Shown: piece by piece, positions 54,974 to 64,000 of the stretch
How positions within the stretch are numbered: the first letter of the stretch is position 1
How the letters are laid out: every line of letters starts with the position of its first letter
From: Enterococcus faecalis
GTDB lineage: Bacteria; Bacillota; Bacilli; Lactobacillales; Enterococcaceae
NCBI RefSeq assembly: GCF_029024925.1
Contig: NZ_CP118962.1
Span: 124,001-188,000, forward strand
DNA length: 64,000 nt
Direction of reading: 5' to 3'
Position numbers and translations under genes: made by a program
The notes under the pieces: model-generated
Told to the model about the DNA's origin: nothing
Database searches by the model: none
Seen by the model: the letters and a program-made list of their open reading frames with translations, nothing else

Positions 54974-55363
54974 ATGGCAGCAAAAAAAGTTAGTCGTAAA
55001 CGCCGTGTCAAAAAGAATATAGAATCAGGTGTAGCACATATCCATTCTACATTCAACAATACAATCGTAATGATTACTGATACACATGGTAATGCATTAG
55101 CATGGTCATCAGCAGGATCATTAGGCTTTAAAGGAAGCAAAAAATCAACTCCTTTTGCCGCTCAAATGGCTGCAGAAGCCGCAACTAAAGTGGCAATGGA
55201 ACATGGACTTAAAACTGTAGACGTAACAGTTAAAGGACCTGGTTCTGGACGTGAAGCAGCAATTCGTTCATTACAAGCAACAGGTTTAGAAGTGACTGCA
55301 ATTCGTGACGTGACTCCAGTTCCTCATAATGGATGCCGCCCTCCAAAACGCCGTCGTGTTTAA
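54974..55363 (+). CDS. rpsK: 30S ribosomal protein S11
   Basis: S11 lies in the platform near the E site. The 129-residue product has '[20 protein letters not shown]' and '[20 protein letters not shown]' and ends '[12 protein letters not shown]'. GAAGGAGG precedes the ATG. Confidence 0.97.
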   Translation: MAAKKVSRKRRVKKNIESGVAHIHSTFNNTIVMITDTHGNALAWSSAGSLGFKGSKKSTPFAAQMAAEAATKVAMEHGLKTVDVTVKGPGSGREAAIRSLQATGLEVTAIRDVTPVPHNGCRPPKRRRV

Positions 55364-55443
55364 TGAGCGCCACTCATTCTGAGTTTGAATTAGGAACGTC
55401 ATTGAACAAGACACTTTTCGTTTTGAAAGGGGTATAGATAAGA

Positions 55444-56382
55444 ATGATTGAATTTGAAAAACCAAGAATCGAAAAAATTGATGAAAATAGAGATTATGGT
55501 AAGTTCGTCGTTGAACCATTAGAACGCGGTTACGGAACTACTTTAGGTAACTCTCTACGTCGTATTTTATTGTCTTCTTTACCAGGAGCTGCAATTACGA
55601 ATATTCAAATCGATGGTGTTTTACACGAATTCTCAACCATTCCAGGTGTACGAGAAGACGTAACACAAATTATTTTGAATATTAAAGGCTTAGCATTGAA
55701 ATTATATGCTGAAGAAGAGAAAACCCTTGAGATCGATATTACAGGACCCGCTACCGTGACTGCCGGCGATATTATCGTGGACAGTGATGTTGAGATCCTA
55801 AATAAAGATTTAGTTATCTGTAGTGTTGCTGAAGGAGCTACTTTCCATGCTCGCTTAACAGTGAAACCTGGTCGTGGCTATGTTCAAGCAGACGAAAACA
55901 AAAAAGAAGATATGCCAATCGGTGTACTTCCAGTTGATTCCATCTACACACCCGTTCGTCGTGTTAACTACCAAGTAGAAAATACACGTGTTGGTCGTCG
56001 TGATGATTTCGACAAATTAACAATGGAAATATGGACAGATGGTTCAATCATTCCTCAAGAAGCACTAAGTTTAGCTGCGAAAATCATGACTGAGCATTTA
56101 GATATCTTTGTAAACCTTACTGACGAAGCGAAAAACGCTGAAATCATGGTGGAAAAAGAAGAAACTCAAAAAGAGAAAATGCTAGAAATGACGATTGAAG
56201 AACTTGATTTATCAGTTCGTTCATATAACTGTTTAAAACGTGCAGGCATTAATACTGTACAAGAACTTACAAACAAATCTGAACCAGAAATGATCAAAGT
56301 ACGTAATTTAGGTCGTAAATCTCTTGAAGAAGTAAAACTTAAATTGCATGATCTAGGATTAGGATTACGTAAGGACGATTAA
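55444..56382 (+). CDS. rpoA: DNA-directed RNA polymerase alpha subunit
   Basis: The alpha subunit dimer scaffolds RNA polymerase, and its C-terminal domain binds UP elements and regulators. The 312-residue product has the N-terminal dimerisation domain ('[20 protein letters not shown]', '[19 protein letters not shown]') and a linker from about residue 230. The CTD follows ('[20 protein letters not shown]', '[16 protein letters not shown]'). GAAAGGGG precedes the ATG. Confidence 0.98.
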   Translation: MIEFEKPRIEKIDENRDYGKFVVEPLERGYGTTLGNSLRRILLSSLPGAAITNIQIDGVLHEFSTIPGVREDVTQIILNIKGLALKLYAEEEKTLEIDITGPATVTAGDIIVDSDVEILNKDLVICSVAEGATFHARLTVKPGRGYVQADENKKEDMPIGVLPVDSIYTPVRRVNYQVENTRVGRRDDFDKLTMEIWTDGSIIPQEALSLAAKIMTEHLDIFVNLTDEAKNAEIMVEKEETQKEKMLEMTIEELDLSVRSYNCLKRAGINTVQELTNKSEPEMIKVRNLGRKSLEEVKLKLHDLGLGLRKDD

Positions 56383-56455
56383 GACTTTTACGAAGTTTCC
56401 AGTCCTGCTTAACAGCAGTGGCTCGTGAGAACAGAAACGAAGGAGGGAACCCAAC

Positions 56456-56839
56456 GTGAGTTACCGTAAATTAGGACGCACATCAAGCCAACGTAAAGCT
56501 ATGCTACGTGATATTACAACTGATTTAATCATCAACGAACGCATCGTAACTACTGAAGCTCGTGCGAAAGAAGTACGTTCAACTGTAGAAAAAATGATTA
56601 CTTTAGGTAAACGTGGAGATCTTCATGCACGTCGTCAAGCAGCTACTTTCGTTCGTAATGAAGTTGCTAGTGTTCGTGAAGAAGATGAGTCTATCGTTGT
56701 TGAATCAGCTTTACAAAAGCTATTTAACGATTTAGGACCTCGTTTCGCGGAACGCCAAGGTGGTTACACTCGTATCTTGAAGACAGAACCAAGACGCGGC
56801 GATGCAGCACCAATGGTAGTTATCGAATTTGTTAAATAA
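56456..56839 (+). CDS. rplQ: 50S ribosomal protein L17
   Basis: L17 is the last gene of the alpha section. The 127-residue product starts '[19 protein letters not shown]' and ends '[15 protein letters not shown]'. GTG start with GAAGGAGGG upstream. Terminator-like structures follow in the 273-base gap. Confidence 0.97.
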   Translation: MSYRKLGRTSSQRKAMLRDITTDLIINERIVTTEARAKEVRSTVEKMITLGKRGDLHARRQAATFVRNEVASVREEDESIVVESALQKLFNDLGPRFAERQGGYTRILKTEPRRGDAAPMVVIEFVK

Positions 56840-56918
56840 TTAATAAACCGATCACTTTATAGATGTTTCTTTTAGAGTGTTATGATGTTGGAGGCGACTC
56901 CGAGTCTAGCTCTGCTTT

Positions 56919-56944
56919 CCCTGCTAAAGATGGCTTTAGCAGGG
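56919..56944 (+). other. Hairpin after rplQ
   Basis: CCCTGCTAAAG-ATGG-CTTTAGCAGGG is an 11-bp perfect stem without an immediate T tract (one lies about 25 bases later). Confidence 0.5.
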
Positions 56945-56976
56945 GAGCACTCATCATATAAAGGTGATTTTTTTTT

Positions 56977-57012
56977 GCTTTGGGAAAACGCTGTTTTCTC
57001 AAAGCTTTTTTG
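56977..57012 (+). terminator. Terminator of the S10-spc-alpha operon
   Basis: GCTTTGGGAAAAC-GCT-GTTTTCTCAAAGC (one G-T pair) followed by TTTTTT. Confidence 0.85.
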
Positions 57013-57025
57013 TTTCTTAAAAGCA

Positions 57026-57054
57026 TTGCAGAAGCTTTTCCGGTTTGTTATACT
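57026..57054 (+). promoter_or_regulatory. Promoter of membrane protein-M20 amidohydrolase pair
   Basis: TTGCAG (57026-57031), 17-base spacer, TATACT (57049-57054), 60 bases before the ATG. Confidence 0.65.
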
Positions 57055-57113
57055 GGTTATTAATTGGAATTTTCAGATAATTAAACATCTGAGTTAGTAG
57101 AAGGGGGAATTAT

Positions 57114-58313
57114 ATGTCGCAAATGTTTGCTTTTTCGTTGCTGATGGTTATTTTATACATTGGTGATGTAGTTTCTATCAAAACAAAAGCTTGGATTCCA
57201 TCTGTTTTTGTTTGTGGTGTTTTATTTATTCTTGGTTATTGGACTATTTTTCCACAAAATATTGTGGAAGTGGCAGGGATTCCTACAGTGGTTGCCACTT
57301 TATTAATGTATCTGTTGATTACTAATATGGGCACTCTGCTCTCTGTTAAAGTATTGGTTAATCAATGGAAAACGATTGTGATTGCTTTGTCAGGTATTCT
57401 GGGCATTATTGCCTTGTTGTTAGCTGTGGGGACTTTTGTTTTTGACTTAAAAACAGTTTTAGTTGCAATCCCGCCGTTAGTAGGAGGTTTAGTTTCTTCA
57501 TTAGTAATGTCAGAAGCGGCTCAATCAGCTGGTTTAGCCTCACTTTCAGTTTTGGCAATTTTAATTTATGTCATTCAAGGGTTTGCAGGTTATCCCTTAA
57601 CTTCAATTGTTCTAAAAAAAGAAGGAAAGCGGAAGCTTCAAGAATATCGAGCAGGGACATGGCAGCCGGTTCATGAACAAGAGGGGCAAGAAACAGGAGC
57701 AGAACCAGATGTGCCTAAACTATTTGAAAAAGTACCCAAACGATATCATACAGATTATTCACGAATTTTACGTTTAGCCTTAGTTGCCACACTTGCTTAT
57801 TATGTTTCTGTGTGGACGGCACCGTTTGTGACGATTAGTCCTTTTGTGCTGTGTTTATGTTTTGGCGTGATTGCAACGTCTTTAGGCTTTTTAGAAAAGC
57901 AACCATTGCAGAAAGCAAATAGCTTTGGTTTTGCGATTTTAGGGTTAATGCTTTTTGTCTTTGATGGCTTAAAACAAGCCACACCTGAAATGTTGATGGA
58001 TTTATTTTTACCAATGATTGGGATTATTGTGATTGGTGTTATCGGGATGTACATCTTTTCAGCAATTGTTGGTCGTGTATTAGGTGTGAGTAAAGAGATG
58101 GCATTCGCTGTTTCGTTGACAGCTTTATATGGCTTTCCAGCCGATTATGTTATTACTAATGAAGTGATTCAATCATTGACAGAAGATGAACAAGAACAGG
58201 CGGCTTTAACGAGCCATTTAATGCCACCGATGTTAGTGGCAGGTTTCGTAACAGTCACCATTGTTTCGGTTATTTTAGCGGGTATTTTTTCAAGTATTTT
58301 ATTAAGTTTGTAG
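57114..58313 (+). CDS. Polytopic membrane protein, possible transporter, family not recognised
   Basis: The 399-residue product has about ten to eleven hydrophobic segments in two halves (residues ~1-160 and ~220-399). They are separated by a charged cytoplasmic loop (about 170-215) rich in Glu, Gln and Lys. Each half contains a glycine-rich or small-residue segment ('PPLVGGLVSSLVMSEAAQSAG' as separate pieces in the first; 'SLTALYGFPADYVITNE' in the second). That layout is reminiscent of two-repeat secondary transporters such as GltS-type carriers. This is a structural impression, not a match. AAGGGGGAA precedes the ATG. The M20 amidohydrolase gene begins 15 bases after it, so it may import that enzyme's substrate or export its product. 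Confidence 0.75.
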   Translation: MSQMFAFSLLMVILYIGDVVSIKTKAWIPSVFVCGVLFILGYWTIFPQNIVEVAGIPTVVATLLMYLLITNMGTLLSVKVLVNQWKTIVIALSGILGIIALLLAVGTFVFDLKTVLVAIPPLVGGLVSSLVMSEAAQSAGLASLSVLAILIYVIQGFAGYPLTSIVLKKEGKRKLQEYRAGTWQPVHEQEGQETGAEPDVPKLFEKVPKRYHTDYSRILRLALVATLAYYVSVWTAPFVTISPFVLCLCFGVIATSLGFLEKQPLQKANSFGFAILGLMLFVFDGLKQATPEMLMDLFLPMIGIIVIGVIGMYIFSAIVGRVLGVSKEMAFAVSLTALYGFPADYVITNEVIQSLTEDEQEQAALTSHLMPPMLVAGFVTVTIVSVILAGIFSSILLSL

Positions 58314-58328
58314 AAACGGGGCGTAAGT

Positions 58329-59504
58329 ATGAAAAAAATCAAAGCACTAGTCAAGCAGCATGCACAAGAAATGATTGCTTTTCGACGGGATTTACACCAA
58401 CATCCAGAATTACAATTTGAAGAATTTCGAACGACAGAAAAAGTCGCGGCAGTTCTTGATCAATTAGGAATTACTTATCGCAAAACAGAACCGACGGGTT
58501 TAATTGCTGAAATTGTGGGCGGCAAACCAGGCCGAGTGGTTGCGCTGCGAGCTGATATGGATGCCTTACCTGTACAGGAATTAAATGAAGATTTAGCTTA
58601 TAAATCTTTAGAAGCTGGCAAGATGCATGCATGTGGGCATGATTCCCATACCGCGATGTTAGTAACAGCGGCTAAAGTATTAAAAGAAATCCAGGAAGAA
58701 CTTCAGGGAACAGTAAGGTTAATTTTTCAACCATCTGAAGAAAATGCGCAAGGTGCTAAAGCAATGGTTGCGCAAGGCGCAATGACCGGTGTTGATGATG
58801 TATTTGGCTTACATATCTGGTCACAAATGCCTGTAGGAACCGCTTCGTGTCGAGTGGGCTCAAGTTTCGCATCCGCAGATATTTTTTCTGTTGATTTTAA
58901 AGGCCGTGGTGGCCATGGTGCCATGCCAAACGCTTGTATTGATGCGGCAGTCATAGCTTCTTCTTTCGTGATGAATCTGCAAACGATTGTTTCTCGGGAG
59001 ACAGATCCTTTAGATCCAGTAGTTGTCACGATTGGACGGATGGATGTGGGGACCCGTTTTAATGTGATTGCTGAGAATGCACGTTTAGAAGGAACGGTTC
59101 GTTGCTTTAGTGTAGCAACGCGTAATCGAGTAGAACAGGCGCTACAACGCTATGCGGAACAAACAGCCGCTATTTACGGTGGGACGGCTTCGTTAGATTA
59201 TCAATATGGGACGTTGCCAGTGATTAATGATGAGCAGGATGCCTTGTTTGCCCAAACACTAATTAAGGAAAATTTTGGTGAAGCGGCCTTAAGACAAGAA
59301 GAGCCGACAACCGGTGGTGAAGACTTCAGTTATTATACTGAACATGCTTCTGGTTGTTTTGCCTTAGTGGGAAGTGGTAATCCGGAGAAAGATACGGAAT
59401 GGGCACATCACCATGGTCGTTTTAATATTGATGAAGATGCGATGGCAATGGGTGCTGAGTTATATGCCCAATATGCGTTTGAATATTTGAAGACACATTT
59501 TTAA
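58329..59504 (+). CDS. M20-family metallo-amidohydrolase
   Basis: The 391-residue product belongs to the M20D group (hippurate hydrolase, N-acyl-amino acid and acetyl-diaminopimelate deacetylase-like). It has '[15 protein letters not shown]', '[11 protein letters not shown]', metal ligands in '[12 protein letters not shown]', the catalytic glutamate in '[11 protein letters not shown]', 'FGLHIW', the lid-domain '[10 protein letters not shown]' and a C-terminal '[16 protein letters not shown]'. It hydrolyses an N-acyl or aminoacyl amide bond; the substrate cannot be read. It shares a transcript with the membrane protein upstream and ends in a terminator. Confidence 0.9.
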   Translation: MKKIKALVKQHAQEMIAFRRDLHQHPELQFEEFRTTEKVAAVLDQLGITYRKTEPTGLIAEIVGGKPGRVVALRADMDALPVQELNEDLAYKSLEAGKMHACGHDSHTAMLVTAAKVLKEIQEELQGTVRLIFQPSEENAQGAKAMVAQGAMTGVDDVFGLHIWSQMPVGTASCRVGSSFASADIFSVDFKGRGGHGAMPNACIDAAVIASSFVMNLQTIVSRETDPLDPVVVTIGRMDVGTRFNVIAENARLEGTVRCFSVATRNRVEQALQRYAEQTAAIYGGTASLDYQYGTLPVINDEQDALFAQTLIKENFGEAALRQEEPTTGGEDFSYYTEHASGCFALVGSGNPEKDTEWAHHHGRFNIDEDAMAMGAELYAQYAFEYLKTHF

Positions 59505-59515
59505 AAGAAAATCAG

Positions 59516-59551
59516 TAACTTCTTGTTTTATGAGAACAAGAAGTTATTTTT
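59516..59551 (+). terminator. Terminator after M20 amidohydrolase
   Basis: TAACTTCTTGTT pairs with AACAAGAAGTTA, followed by T tract. Confidence 0.85.
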
Positions 59552-59607
59552 ATGAAAAATAGACCTGTCAAGACAGATAAGAGCTCCCATAATGACCGTT
59601 CTTTTGG

Positions 59608-59613
59608 TATAAT
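59608..59613 (+). promoter_or_regulatory. ecfA1: Extended -10 of ecf operon promoter
   Basis: TGGTATAAT, perfect -10 with extended TG; -35 not convincing. About 90 bases before the ecfA1 start. Confidence 0.5.
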
Positions 59614-59705
59614 AAAAAATAGTGTGAAGAATCAGAACAGATGATTGAAAAAACGCTACTTTTTTGGTAGTGTTAGAAAGAATAAATAGATTGAGGGAGT
59701 ACGCG

Positions 59706-60545
59706 ATGCAACCAATCATTGAACTAAATAATATCCAATTTAATTATCAACCAGAAGATGCTTCTCCCGCTTTAAAAGATGTGTCTTTTTCCATTCAACA
59801 AGGCGAATGGGTCGCTATTATTGGCCATAATGGTTCTGGTAAATCAACGTTAGCCAAAACGATCAATGGGCTGTTACTGCCAGCTGCTGGGACTATCAAA
59901 GTTGGCGGCAAAGAATTAAATGAAGCAAACGTCTGGGATATCCGGCGTATGGTAGGAATGGTCTTTCAGAATCCAGATAACCAATTTGTCGGTTCAACAG
60001 TCGAAGACGATGTGGCTTTTGGTTTAGAAAATCAAGGTATTCCGCGTGATGAAATGGTCGAACGTGTTCACGATGCATTAGAACGGGTTCGTATGTTAGA
60101 TTTTGCCAAGCGAGAACCTGCTCGGCTATCTGGCGGCCAAAAACAACGAGTAGCTATCGCTGGTGTGGTTGCTTTGCGACCAGATATTATTATTTTAGAC
60201 GAAGCGACAAGTATGTTAGATCCAGAAGGTCGTGCAGAAGTAATTGCTACCATTCAAAAGATTAAAGAAGAAAGCAATTTAACAGTTATTTCTATTACCC
60301 ACGATATTGATGAAGCGGCTAATGCGAATCGTATTTTAGTGATGCGCCAAGGACAATTGACAAACGAAGGAACACCAGAAAAGATTTTTTCTGCAGGAGA
60401 AGCGCTTGTTGAAATGGGCTTGGATTTACCGTTTCCTGAAAAATTAAAAGTAGCTTTGAAAGAGCGTGGCGTTGTTGTGCCAACGAATTATTTAACAGAA
60501 GAAGGGATGGTGGATTGGTTATGGACATCCGTTTTAAACAAGTAG
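59706..60545 (+). CDS. ecfA1: ECF transporter ATPase A1
   Basis: EcfA1 is one of two ATPases of the energising module shared by several vitamin-specific S components. The 279-residue product has Walker A 'GHNGSGKST', Q-loop '[11 protein letters not shown]', signature '[13 protein letters not shown]', Walker B '[12 protein letters not shown]' and H-loop 'SITHDID'. I chose the ATG at 59706 because GAGGGAG precedes it. It overlaps ecfA2. This gene order after rplQ is usual in lactic acid bacteria, though here two genes intervene. Confidence 0.95.
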   Translation: MQPIIELNNIQFNYQPEDASPALKDVSFSIQQGEWVAIIGHNGSGKSTLAKTINGLLLPAAGTIKVGGKELNEANVWDIRRMVGMVFQNPDNQFVGSTVEDDVAFGLENQGIPRDEMVERVHDALERVRMLDFAKREPARLSGGQKQRVAIAGVVALRPDIIILDEATSMLDPEGRAEVIATIQKIKEESNLTVISITHDIDEAANANRILVMRQGQLTNEGTPEKIFSAGEALVEMGLDLPFPEKLKVALKERGVVVPTNYLTEEGMVDWLWTSVLNK

Positions 60546-61390
60546 ATTTTACTTACCAACCCAATACTCCTTTTGAGCAACGGGCATTATTCGATATTAA
60601 TTTAACGATTCAAGACGGCTCTTATACAGCGATTGTCGGTCATACTGGCAGTGGAAAATCAACGTTATTACAACATTTGAATGCTTTGGTGAAACCAACT
60701 AAAGGCCAAGTGACAATTGGAGAGCGTGTAATTACGCCAGAAACTGATAATAAGAATTTAAAACCAATTCGTAAAAAAGTTGGGATCGTTTTTCAATTTC
60801 CAGAAGCACAATTGTTTGAAGAAACAGTGGAGCGAGACATCGCTTTCGGACCGAAAAACTTTGGTGTTTCAGACGAAGAAGCGAAAAAATTAGCTAAGAA
60901 AATGCTTGATTTAGTCGGCTTAGATGAAAAATACTTACAACATTCTCCGTTTGAGTTATCAGGTGGTCAAATGCGCCGTGTCGCAATTGCTGGTGTGCTA
61001 GCGATGGAACCAGAAGTTTTAGTATTAGACGAACCGACTGCTGGTTTGGATCCTAAGGGTCGTAAAGAAATGATGGAGATGTTTAGTCGTCTGCATAAGG
61101 AACATAATATGACCATCGTTTTAGTGACACATTTGATGGATGATGTGGCTAATTACGCAGATCATGTGATTGTTTTAGAAAAAGGACAAATCGTCCGAGC
61201 GGGAGCACCACAAGAAGTGTTTCAAGAGACACAATGGTTGAAAGAAAAACAATTAGGCGTGCCAACTGCAGCCGAATTTGCTGAAAAATTAGTGGCAAAA
61301 GGCTTTTCTTTTGAGCAATTACCATTAACGGCCGATCAATTAGCCGATCAGCTTCTGAAAAAAATGCAGGAAGCAGGTGAGGCAAAATGA
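60521..61390 (+). CDS. ecfA2: ECF transporter ATPase A2
   Basis: The 289-residue second ATPase of the ECF module has Walker A 'GHTGSGKST', Q-loop '[12 protein letters not shown]', signature '[13 protein letters not shown]', Walker B '[12 protein letters not shown]' and H-loop 'VTHLMDD'. A2 proteins differ from A1 in the Q-loop and in the longer C-terminal region, as seen here. I chose the ATG at 60521 inside the end of ecfA1 (25-base overlap), with GGTGG upstream. Confidence 0.95.
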   Translation: MDIRFKQVDFTYQPNTPFEQRALFDINLTIQDGSYTAIVGHTGSGKSTLLQHLNALVKPTKGQVTIGERVITPETDNKNLKPIRKKVGIVFQFPEAQLFEETVERDIAFGPKNFGVSDEEAKKLAKKMLDLVGLDEKYLQHSPFELSGGQMRRVAIAGVLAMEPEVLVLDEPTAGLDPKGRKEMMEMFSRLHKEHNMTIVLVTHLMDDVANYADHVIVLEKGQIVRAGAPQEVFQETQWLKEKQLGVPTAAEFAEKLVAKGFSFEQLPLTADQLADQLLKKMQEAGEAK

Positions 61391-62184
61391 TGAATAAATT
61401 GATTTTTGGGCGCTATATTCCAGGTGATTCTTTTATCCATCGTTTAGATCCGCGCGCAAAATTATTAGCTAGTTTTTATTTTATTGGGATTATCTTTTTA
61501 GCAAATAATTGGCAGAGTTATGTTTTAATAGCAGCCTTTACTGCTTTTGCTATTTCATTATCAAAAATCAGCGCCCGCTTCTTTATCCGCGGTGTTCGGC
61601 CATTATTATGGCTAATTCTGTTTACTGTGGCTCTTCAAACCTTGTTTACACAAGGGGGAGAGGTGTACTTTCAGTGGGGAATTATTTCCATTACCCAGTT
61701 TGGTGTGACGAATGGGCTATTTATTTTCTGTCGTTTTGTTTTAATTATTTTCATGTCAACGTTATTAACTTTAACGACGGCACCATTAGAGTTATCAGAT
61801 GCGATTGAATATTTGTTACGCCCACTTCGTGTGGTGAAATTTCCAGTTCATGAAGTTTCATTGATGTTATCAATTGCCTTACGTTTTGTCCCAACATTAA
61901 TGGATGAAACGGAAAAGATTATGAATGCCCAACGTGCCCGTGGTGTTGATTTTGGTGAAGGAAACTTACTTCAAAAAATGAAAGCTATTGTTCCACTTTT
62001 GATTCCGCTTTTCGTAAGTAGTTTTAATCGTGCGGAAGACTTAGCGACTGCCATGGAAGCAAGAGGTTATCAAGGTGGCGAAGGACGGACAAAATACCGC
62101 ATTCTTCATTGGCACCTACGAGATACAATAGTAATGTTTGGCTTTGTCTTGTTAACCATTGGCTTATTTGTATTAAGAACTTAG
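61387..62184 (+). CDS. ecfT: ECF transporter transmembrane subunit T
   Basis: EcfT couples the ATPases to interchangeable vitamin-binding S components. The 265-residue product has '[19 protein letters not shown]' at the N-terminus, several helices, and the two coupling-helix motifs '[10 protein letters not shown]' and 'AMEARGYQG' (consensus x-R-G). Its ATG overlaps the ecfA2 stop (ATGA); a second ATG one codon on is equally possible. Confidence 0.95.
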   Translation: MMNKLIFGRYIPGDSFIHRLDPRAKLLASFYFIGIIFLANNWQSYVLIAAFTAFAISLSKISARFFIRGVRPLLWLILFTVALQTLFTQGGEVYFQWGIISITQFGVTNGLFIFCRFVLIIFMSTLLTLTTAPLELSDAIEYLLRPLRVVKFPVHEVSLMLSIALRFVPTLMDETEKIMNAQRARGVDFGEGNLLQKMKAIVPLLIPLFVSSFNRAEDLATAMEARGYQGGEGRTKYRILHWHLRDTIVMFGFVLLTIGLFVLRT

Positions 62185-62202
62185 AAAAGGTGAAGAAAAA
62201 TT

Positions 62203-62952
62203 ATGCCCCGCTATAAAGCAATCATTGCCTATGATGGCACTCATTTTCATGGCTTTCAAAAGCAGCCTAATGAGCGTACCGTTCAAGAAGAAATAGAAAA
62301 AACGTTAGCACGCATGAATAACGGACACTCCGTGACGGTTTTTGGTTCAGGACGAACAGATGCAGGTGTTCATGCAATGGGCCAAGTGATTCACTTTGAT
62401 TATCCGCAGGAACGTCCGTTGGAAAAAATGCGCTTTGCGTTAGATACACAAACACCAGAAGACATTGCTGTGCGCAGCGTGGAACGTGTTTCAGAAGACT
62501 TTCATGCACGTTATCACGTGATCGAAAAAACCTATCAATTTAAAGTGGATATTGGCAAACCGCGAAGTCCATTTCGACGTTTTTATGCCAGTTATTTTCC
62601 GTATCCCATTGATCTCGAAAAAATCCAACAAGCTTTACCTGATTTATTAGGCACCCATGATTTTACCTCTTTCTGTGCCTCAGGAAGTTCGGTAGAAGAT
62701 AAAATCCGAACTATTCATGAAGCCAGTGTTCATGTCAATGAAACGGGGGATGAATTAACATTCACTTTTCGGGGCGATGGTTTCTTGTACAAAATGATTC
62801 GGATTTTAGTTGGTACGCTATTGAAAATCGGCAATGGGCGGCTGGAACCAACCGCGATTCCAGCAATTATCGCAGCCAAAGATCGAAATTTAGCGGGTCC
62901 GACTGCTCATCCAGAAGGATTGTATTTAGCAGAAGTGAAATATGAAAACTAA
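62203..62952 (+). CDS. truA: tRNA pseudouridine synthase A
   Basis: TruA makes pseudouridine 38-40 in the tRNA anticodon arm. The 249-residue product has the catalytic Asp53 in 'GSGRTDAGVHA', 'IAYDGTHFHGFQKQP' at the N-terminus and 'GDGFLYKMIRILVGTLLKIG' near the end. GGTGAAG precedes the ATG, 18 bases after ecfT; the pairing with ecf genes is conserved in many Firmicutes. Confidence 0.96.
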   Translation: MPRYKAIIAYDGTHFHGFQKQPNERTVQEEIEKTLARMNNGHSVTVFGSGRTDAGVHAMGQVIHFDYPQERPLEKMRFALDTQTPEDIAVRSVERVSEDFHARYHVIEKTYQFKVDIGKPRSPFRRFYASYFPYPIDLEKIQQALPDLLGTHDFTSFCASGSSVEDKIRTIHEASVHVNETGDELTFTFRGDGFLYKMIRILVGTLLKIGNGRLEPTAIPAIIAAKDRNLAGPTAHPEGLYLAEVKYEN

Positions 62953-62991
62953 AAAGACGTAGACCTTACAAGAAAAGGTCTGCGTCTTTTT
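62951..62991. terminator. Bidirectional terminator after truA
   Basis: AAAAAGACG-T-AGACCTT and AAGGTCT-G-CGTCTTTTT form a stem between converging genes. Confidence 0.88.
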
Positions 62992-63002
62992 AGTTGCAAA
63001 AT

Positions 63003-63314
63003 TTAGATGTATTTAACAGCTGTTCCGTAAGCCACGACAGATTGCATGTCTGTGCCAATTGTGCCAGAATCAAAACGCATCATCACAACGGCATCTGCAC
63101 CTAATTTAGAGGCTTCTGCTTTTAAACGTTCGATTGCTTGGTCGCGTGCTTCTCGTTGCATATCAGTGTAACCTTTGATTTCACCGCCAACTACGCTTTT
63201 TAGTCCAGCGCCTAAATCTTTAAACATATTTTTAGAACGTGTGGTTAACCCGAAAACTTCTCCAATAATTTCATATTCTTGACCGCTAATTCTCTCGGTT
63301 GTTGTAACTAACAT
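63003..63314 (-). CDS. YbjQ/UPF0145 family protein
   Basis: The 103-residue product has the family pattern: '[20 protein letters not shown]' at the N-terminus, '[20 protein letters not shown]' in the middle and '[13 protein letters not shown]' at the end. Homologues form pentamers and are called putative heavy-metal-binding proteins, but the function is not established. I chose the ATG at 63314 because GGAGG lies 9 bases upstream; the in-frame TTG two codons earlier is too close. Confidence 0.88.
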   Translation of the reverse strand: MLVTTTERISGQEYEIIGEVFGLTTRSKNMFKDLGAGLKSVVGGEIKGYTDMQREARDQAIERLKAEASKLGADAVVMMRFDSGTIGTDMQSVVAYGTAVKYI

Positions 63315-63388
63315 GGGCAATTTCCTCCAGTACTTGTTGGTAACTTCAATTTACCATAGTCAAGAGTTTGGTACAACGAATATACATA

Positions 63389-63438
63389 AAAACGACACTA
63401 GAAAAGATGCGCTTCCGCATTTTTTCTAGTGTCGTTTT
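63389..63438 (-). terminator. brnQ terminator
   Basis: AAAACGACACTAGAAAA-GATGCG and CGCATTTTTTCTAGTGTCGTTTT form a very long stem just after the brnQ stop (minus strand). Confidence 0.88.
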
Positions 63439-63446
63439 GGTAAGAA

Positions 63447-64000
63447 TTAATCAAGAATAGGATCTTTTTTAGAAATCATGACCCAAACCCAACTAATTAG
63501 AAAAGCAACCGTTGCTGGAACGACCCAGCCCATGCCAATAGTGAACAATGGTAAGTATTGGCCGGCTTTTTCTAAAAGCGTTGTTACAAACGCCGTATCT
63601 TTGATAAAGGCAGGCGCGCTATTTAATGCATCTAAAACAGCAGCAATCAATGTGATATAGGTCGTTGCTTGATAGACTTCCCGTCGATGTTTGAAAATAG
63701 GACTGATGATTACCAAAAGCATTAAAGTAATCGCCAATGGATAAAGGAACATCAAGACTGGAACGGCAAATTGAATGATGTTGGTTAAGCCGACATTTGC
63801 AAAAATAGCTGGTAAAATAACAACAATTGCCAAGAATTTTTGATAGGAAACTTTCGGAAACATTTCTTCAAAAGTCTCAGAAAAGGCTGTGCTTAAGCCG
63901 ATACCGGTTTTTAAACAAGCAAGAACTACGATAAAAGCCAGTAAAATACTCCCTGGTAGGCCTAAATAGTAATTGGCAATTTGGGCTAAGGCAATCCCGC
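63447..64000 (-). CDS. brnQ: Branched-chain amino acid:cation symporter BrnQ, C-terminal part (5' truncated by window)
   Basis: The frame is open to the right edge of the window; about 184 C-terminal residues are visible. They contain 'IALAQIANYYLGLPGSILL', 'IVVLACLKTGIGLSTAFSE', 'FAVPVLMFLYPLAITLMLL' and a last helix 'PATVAFLISWVWVMIS', as in LIVCS-family carriers that import Leu, Ile and Val with Na+ or H+. An internal ATG (63863) is not a start, because the homology continues through it to the edge. Confidence 0.9.
   Translation of the reverse strand, partial: GIALAQIANYYLGLPGSILLAFIVVLACLKTGIGLSTAFSETFEEMFPKVSYQKFLAIVVILPAIFANVGLTNIIQFAVPVLMFLYPLAITLMLLVIISPIFKHRREVYQATTYITLIAAVLDALNSAPAFIKDTAFVTTLLEKAGQYLPLFTIGMGWVVPATVAFLISWVWVMISKKDPILD

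Noticed and set aside
63478-63863. Independent small gene starting at 63863
   Set aside because: BrnQ homology continues upstream of this ATG without a stop to the window edge, so it is an internal methionine of brnQ.

Overview
The window is a low-GC Firmicute chromosome segment. Its protein sequences (two-domain nucleoside ABC transporter, S10-spc-alpha ribosomal cluster followed by ecfA1-ecfA2-ecfT-truA, firmicute-type S12 with an insertion, C4 zinc S14) fit an Enterococcus, most likely E. faecalis. This is recognition by memory, not a search. No rRNA, tRNA or CRISPR array was seen.

Layout. 1-0.42 kb: the end of a GH20 hexosaminidase. 0.7-5.7 kb: a small metabolic neighbourhood with a triple RidA-domain protein, a MepB-like protein, a MocR-type (GntR-aminotransferase) regulator, an ornithine cyclodeaminase-like protein and a PhzF-like isomerase. 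The last two diverge from the regulator across overlapping promoters and a perfect inverted repeat. 5.8-11.1 kb: a PduO-like protein behind an attenuator-like leader, a small membrane protein, guaA, a large palindromic repeat, coaA, an SGNH hydrolase and an RsmC-like methyltransferase. 11.1-25.9 kb: a nucleoside uptake and catabolism supercluster. It contains add, a LacI-type regulator, pdp-deoC-cdd, two tandem BMP lipoproteins, an ABC ATPase with two permeases, a TMEM175-like channel, and deoB-punA-deoD. 26-30 kb: a Fur-controlled siderophore or heme ABC importer. 30-35 kb: an iron-type alcohol dehydrogenase, gpmA, an IS3-family insertion, a resolvase-like protein with a degenerate active site, and rpiA. 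35-40 kb: the str operon (rpsL-rpsG-fusA-tuf) and a frameshifted pyridoxine kinase gene. 41-42 kb: cfa. 42.4-57 kb: the S10-spc-alpha operon, including secY, adk, infA and rpoA. 57-64 kb: a membrane protein with an M20 amidohydrolase, the ECF vitamin-transporter module, truA, a YbjQ-like protein and the C-terminal part of BrnQ.

How it works together. The nucleoside block makes a complete route. BMP lipoproteins and the ABC transporter bring nucleosides in. Deaminases (add, cdd) and phosphorylases (pdp, punA, deoD) release bases and (deoxy)ribose-1-phosphate. DeoB and DeoC send the sugar phosphate to glycolysis. An operator-like inverted repeat and a cre-like site precede pdp.

The points most worth a second look are these: a resolvase-family protein that has lost its nucleophile and active-site arginines; an IS sitting in the loop of the terminator behind that gene; a one-base deletion breaking pdxK; a RidA triple fusion beside a MocR regulon; a roughly 112-bp palindromic element before guaA; and several long leaders with hairpins.
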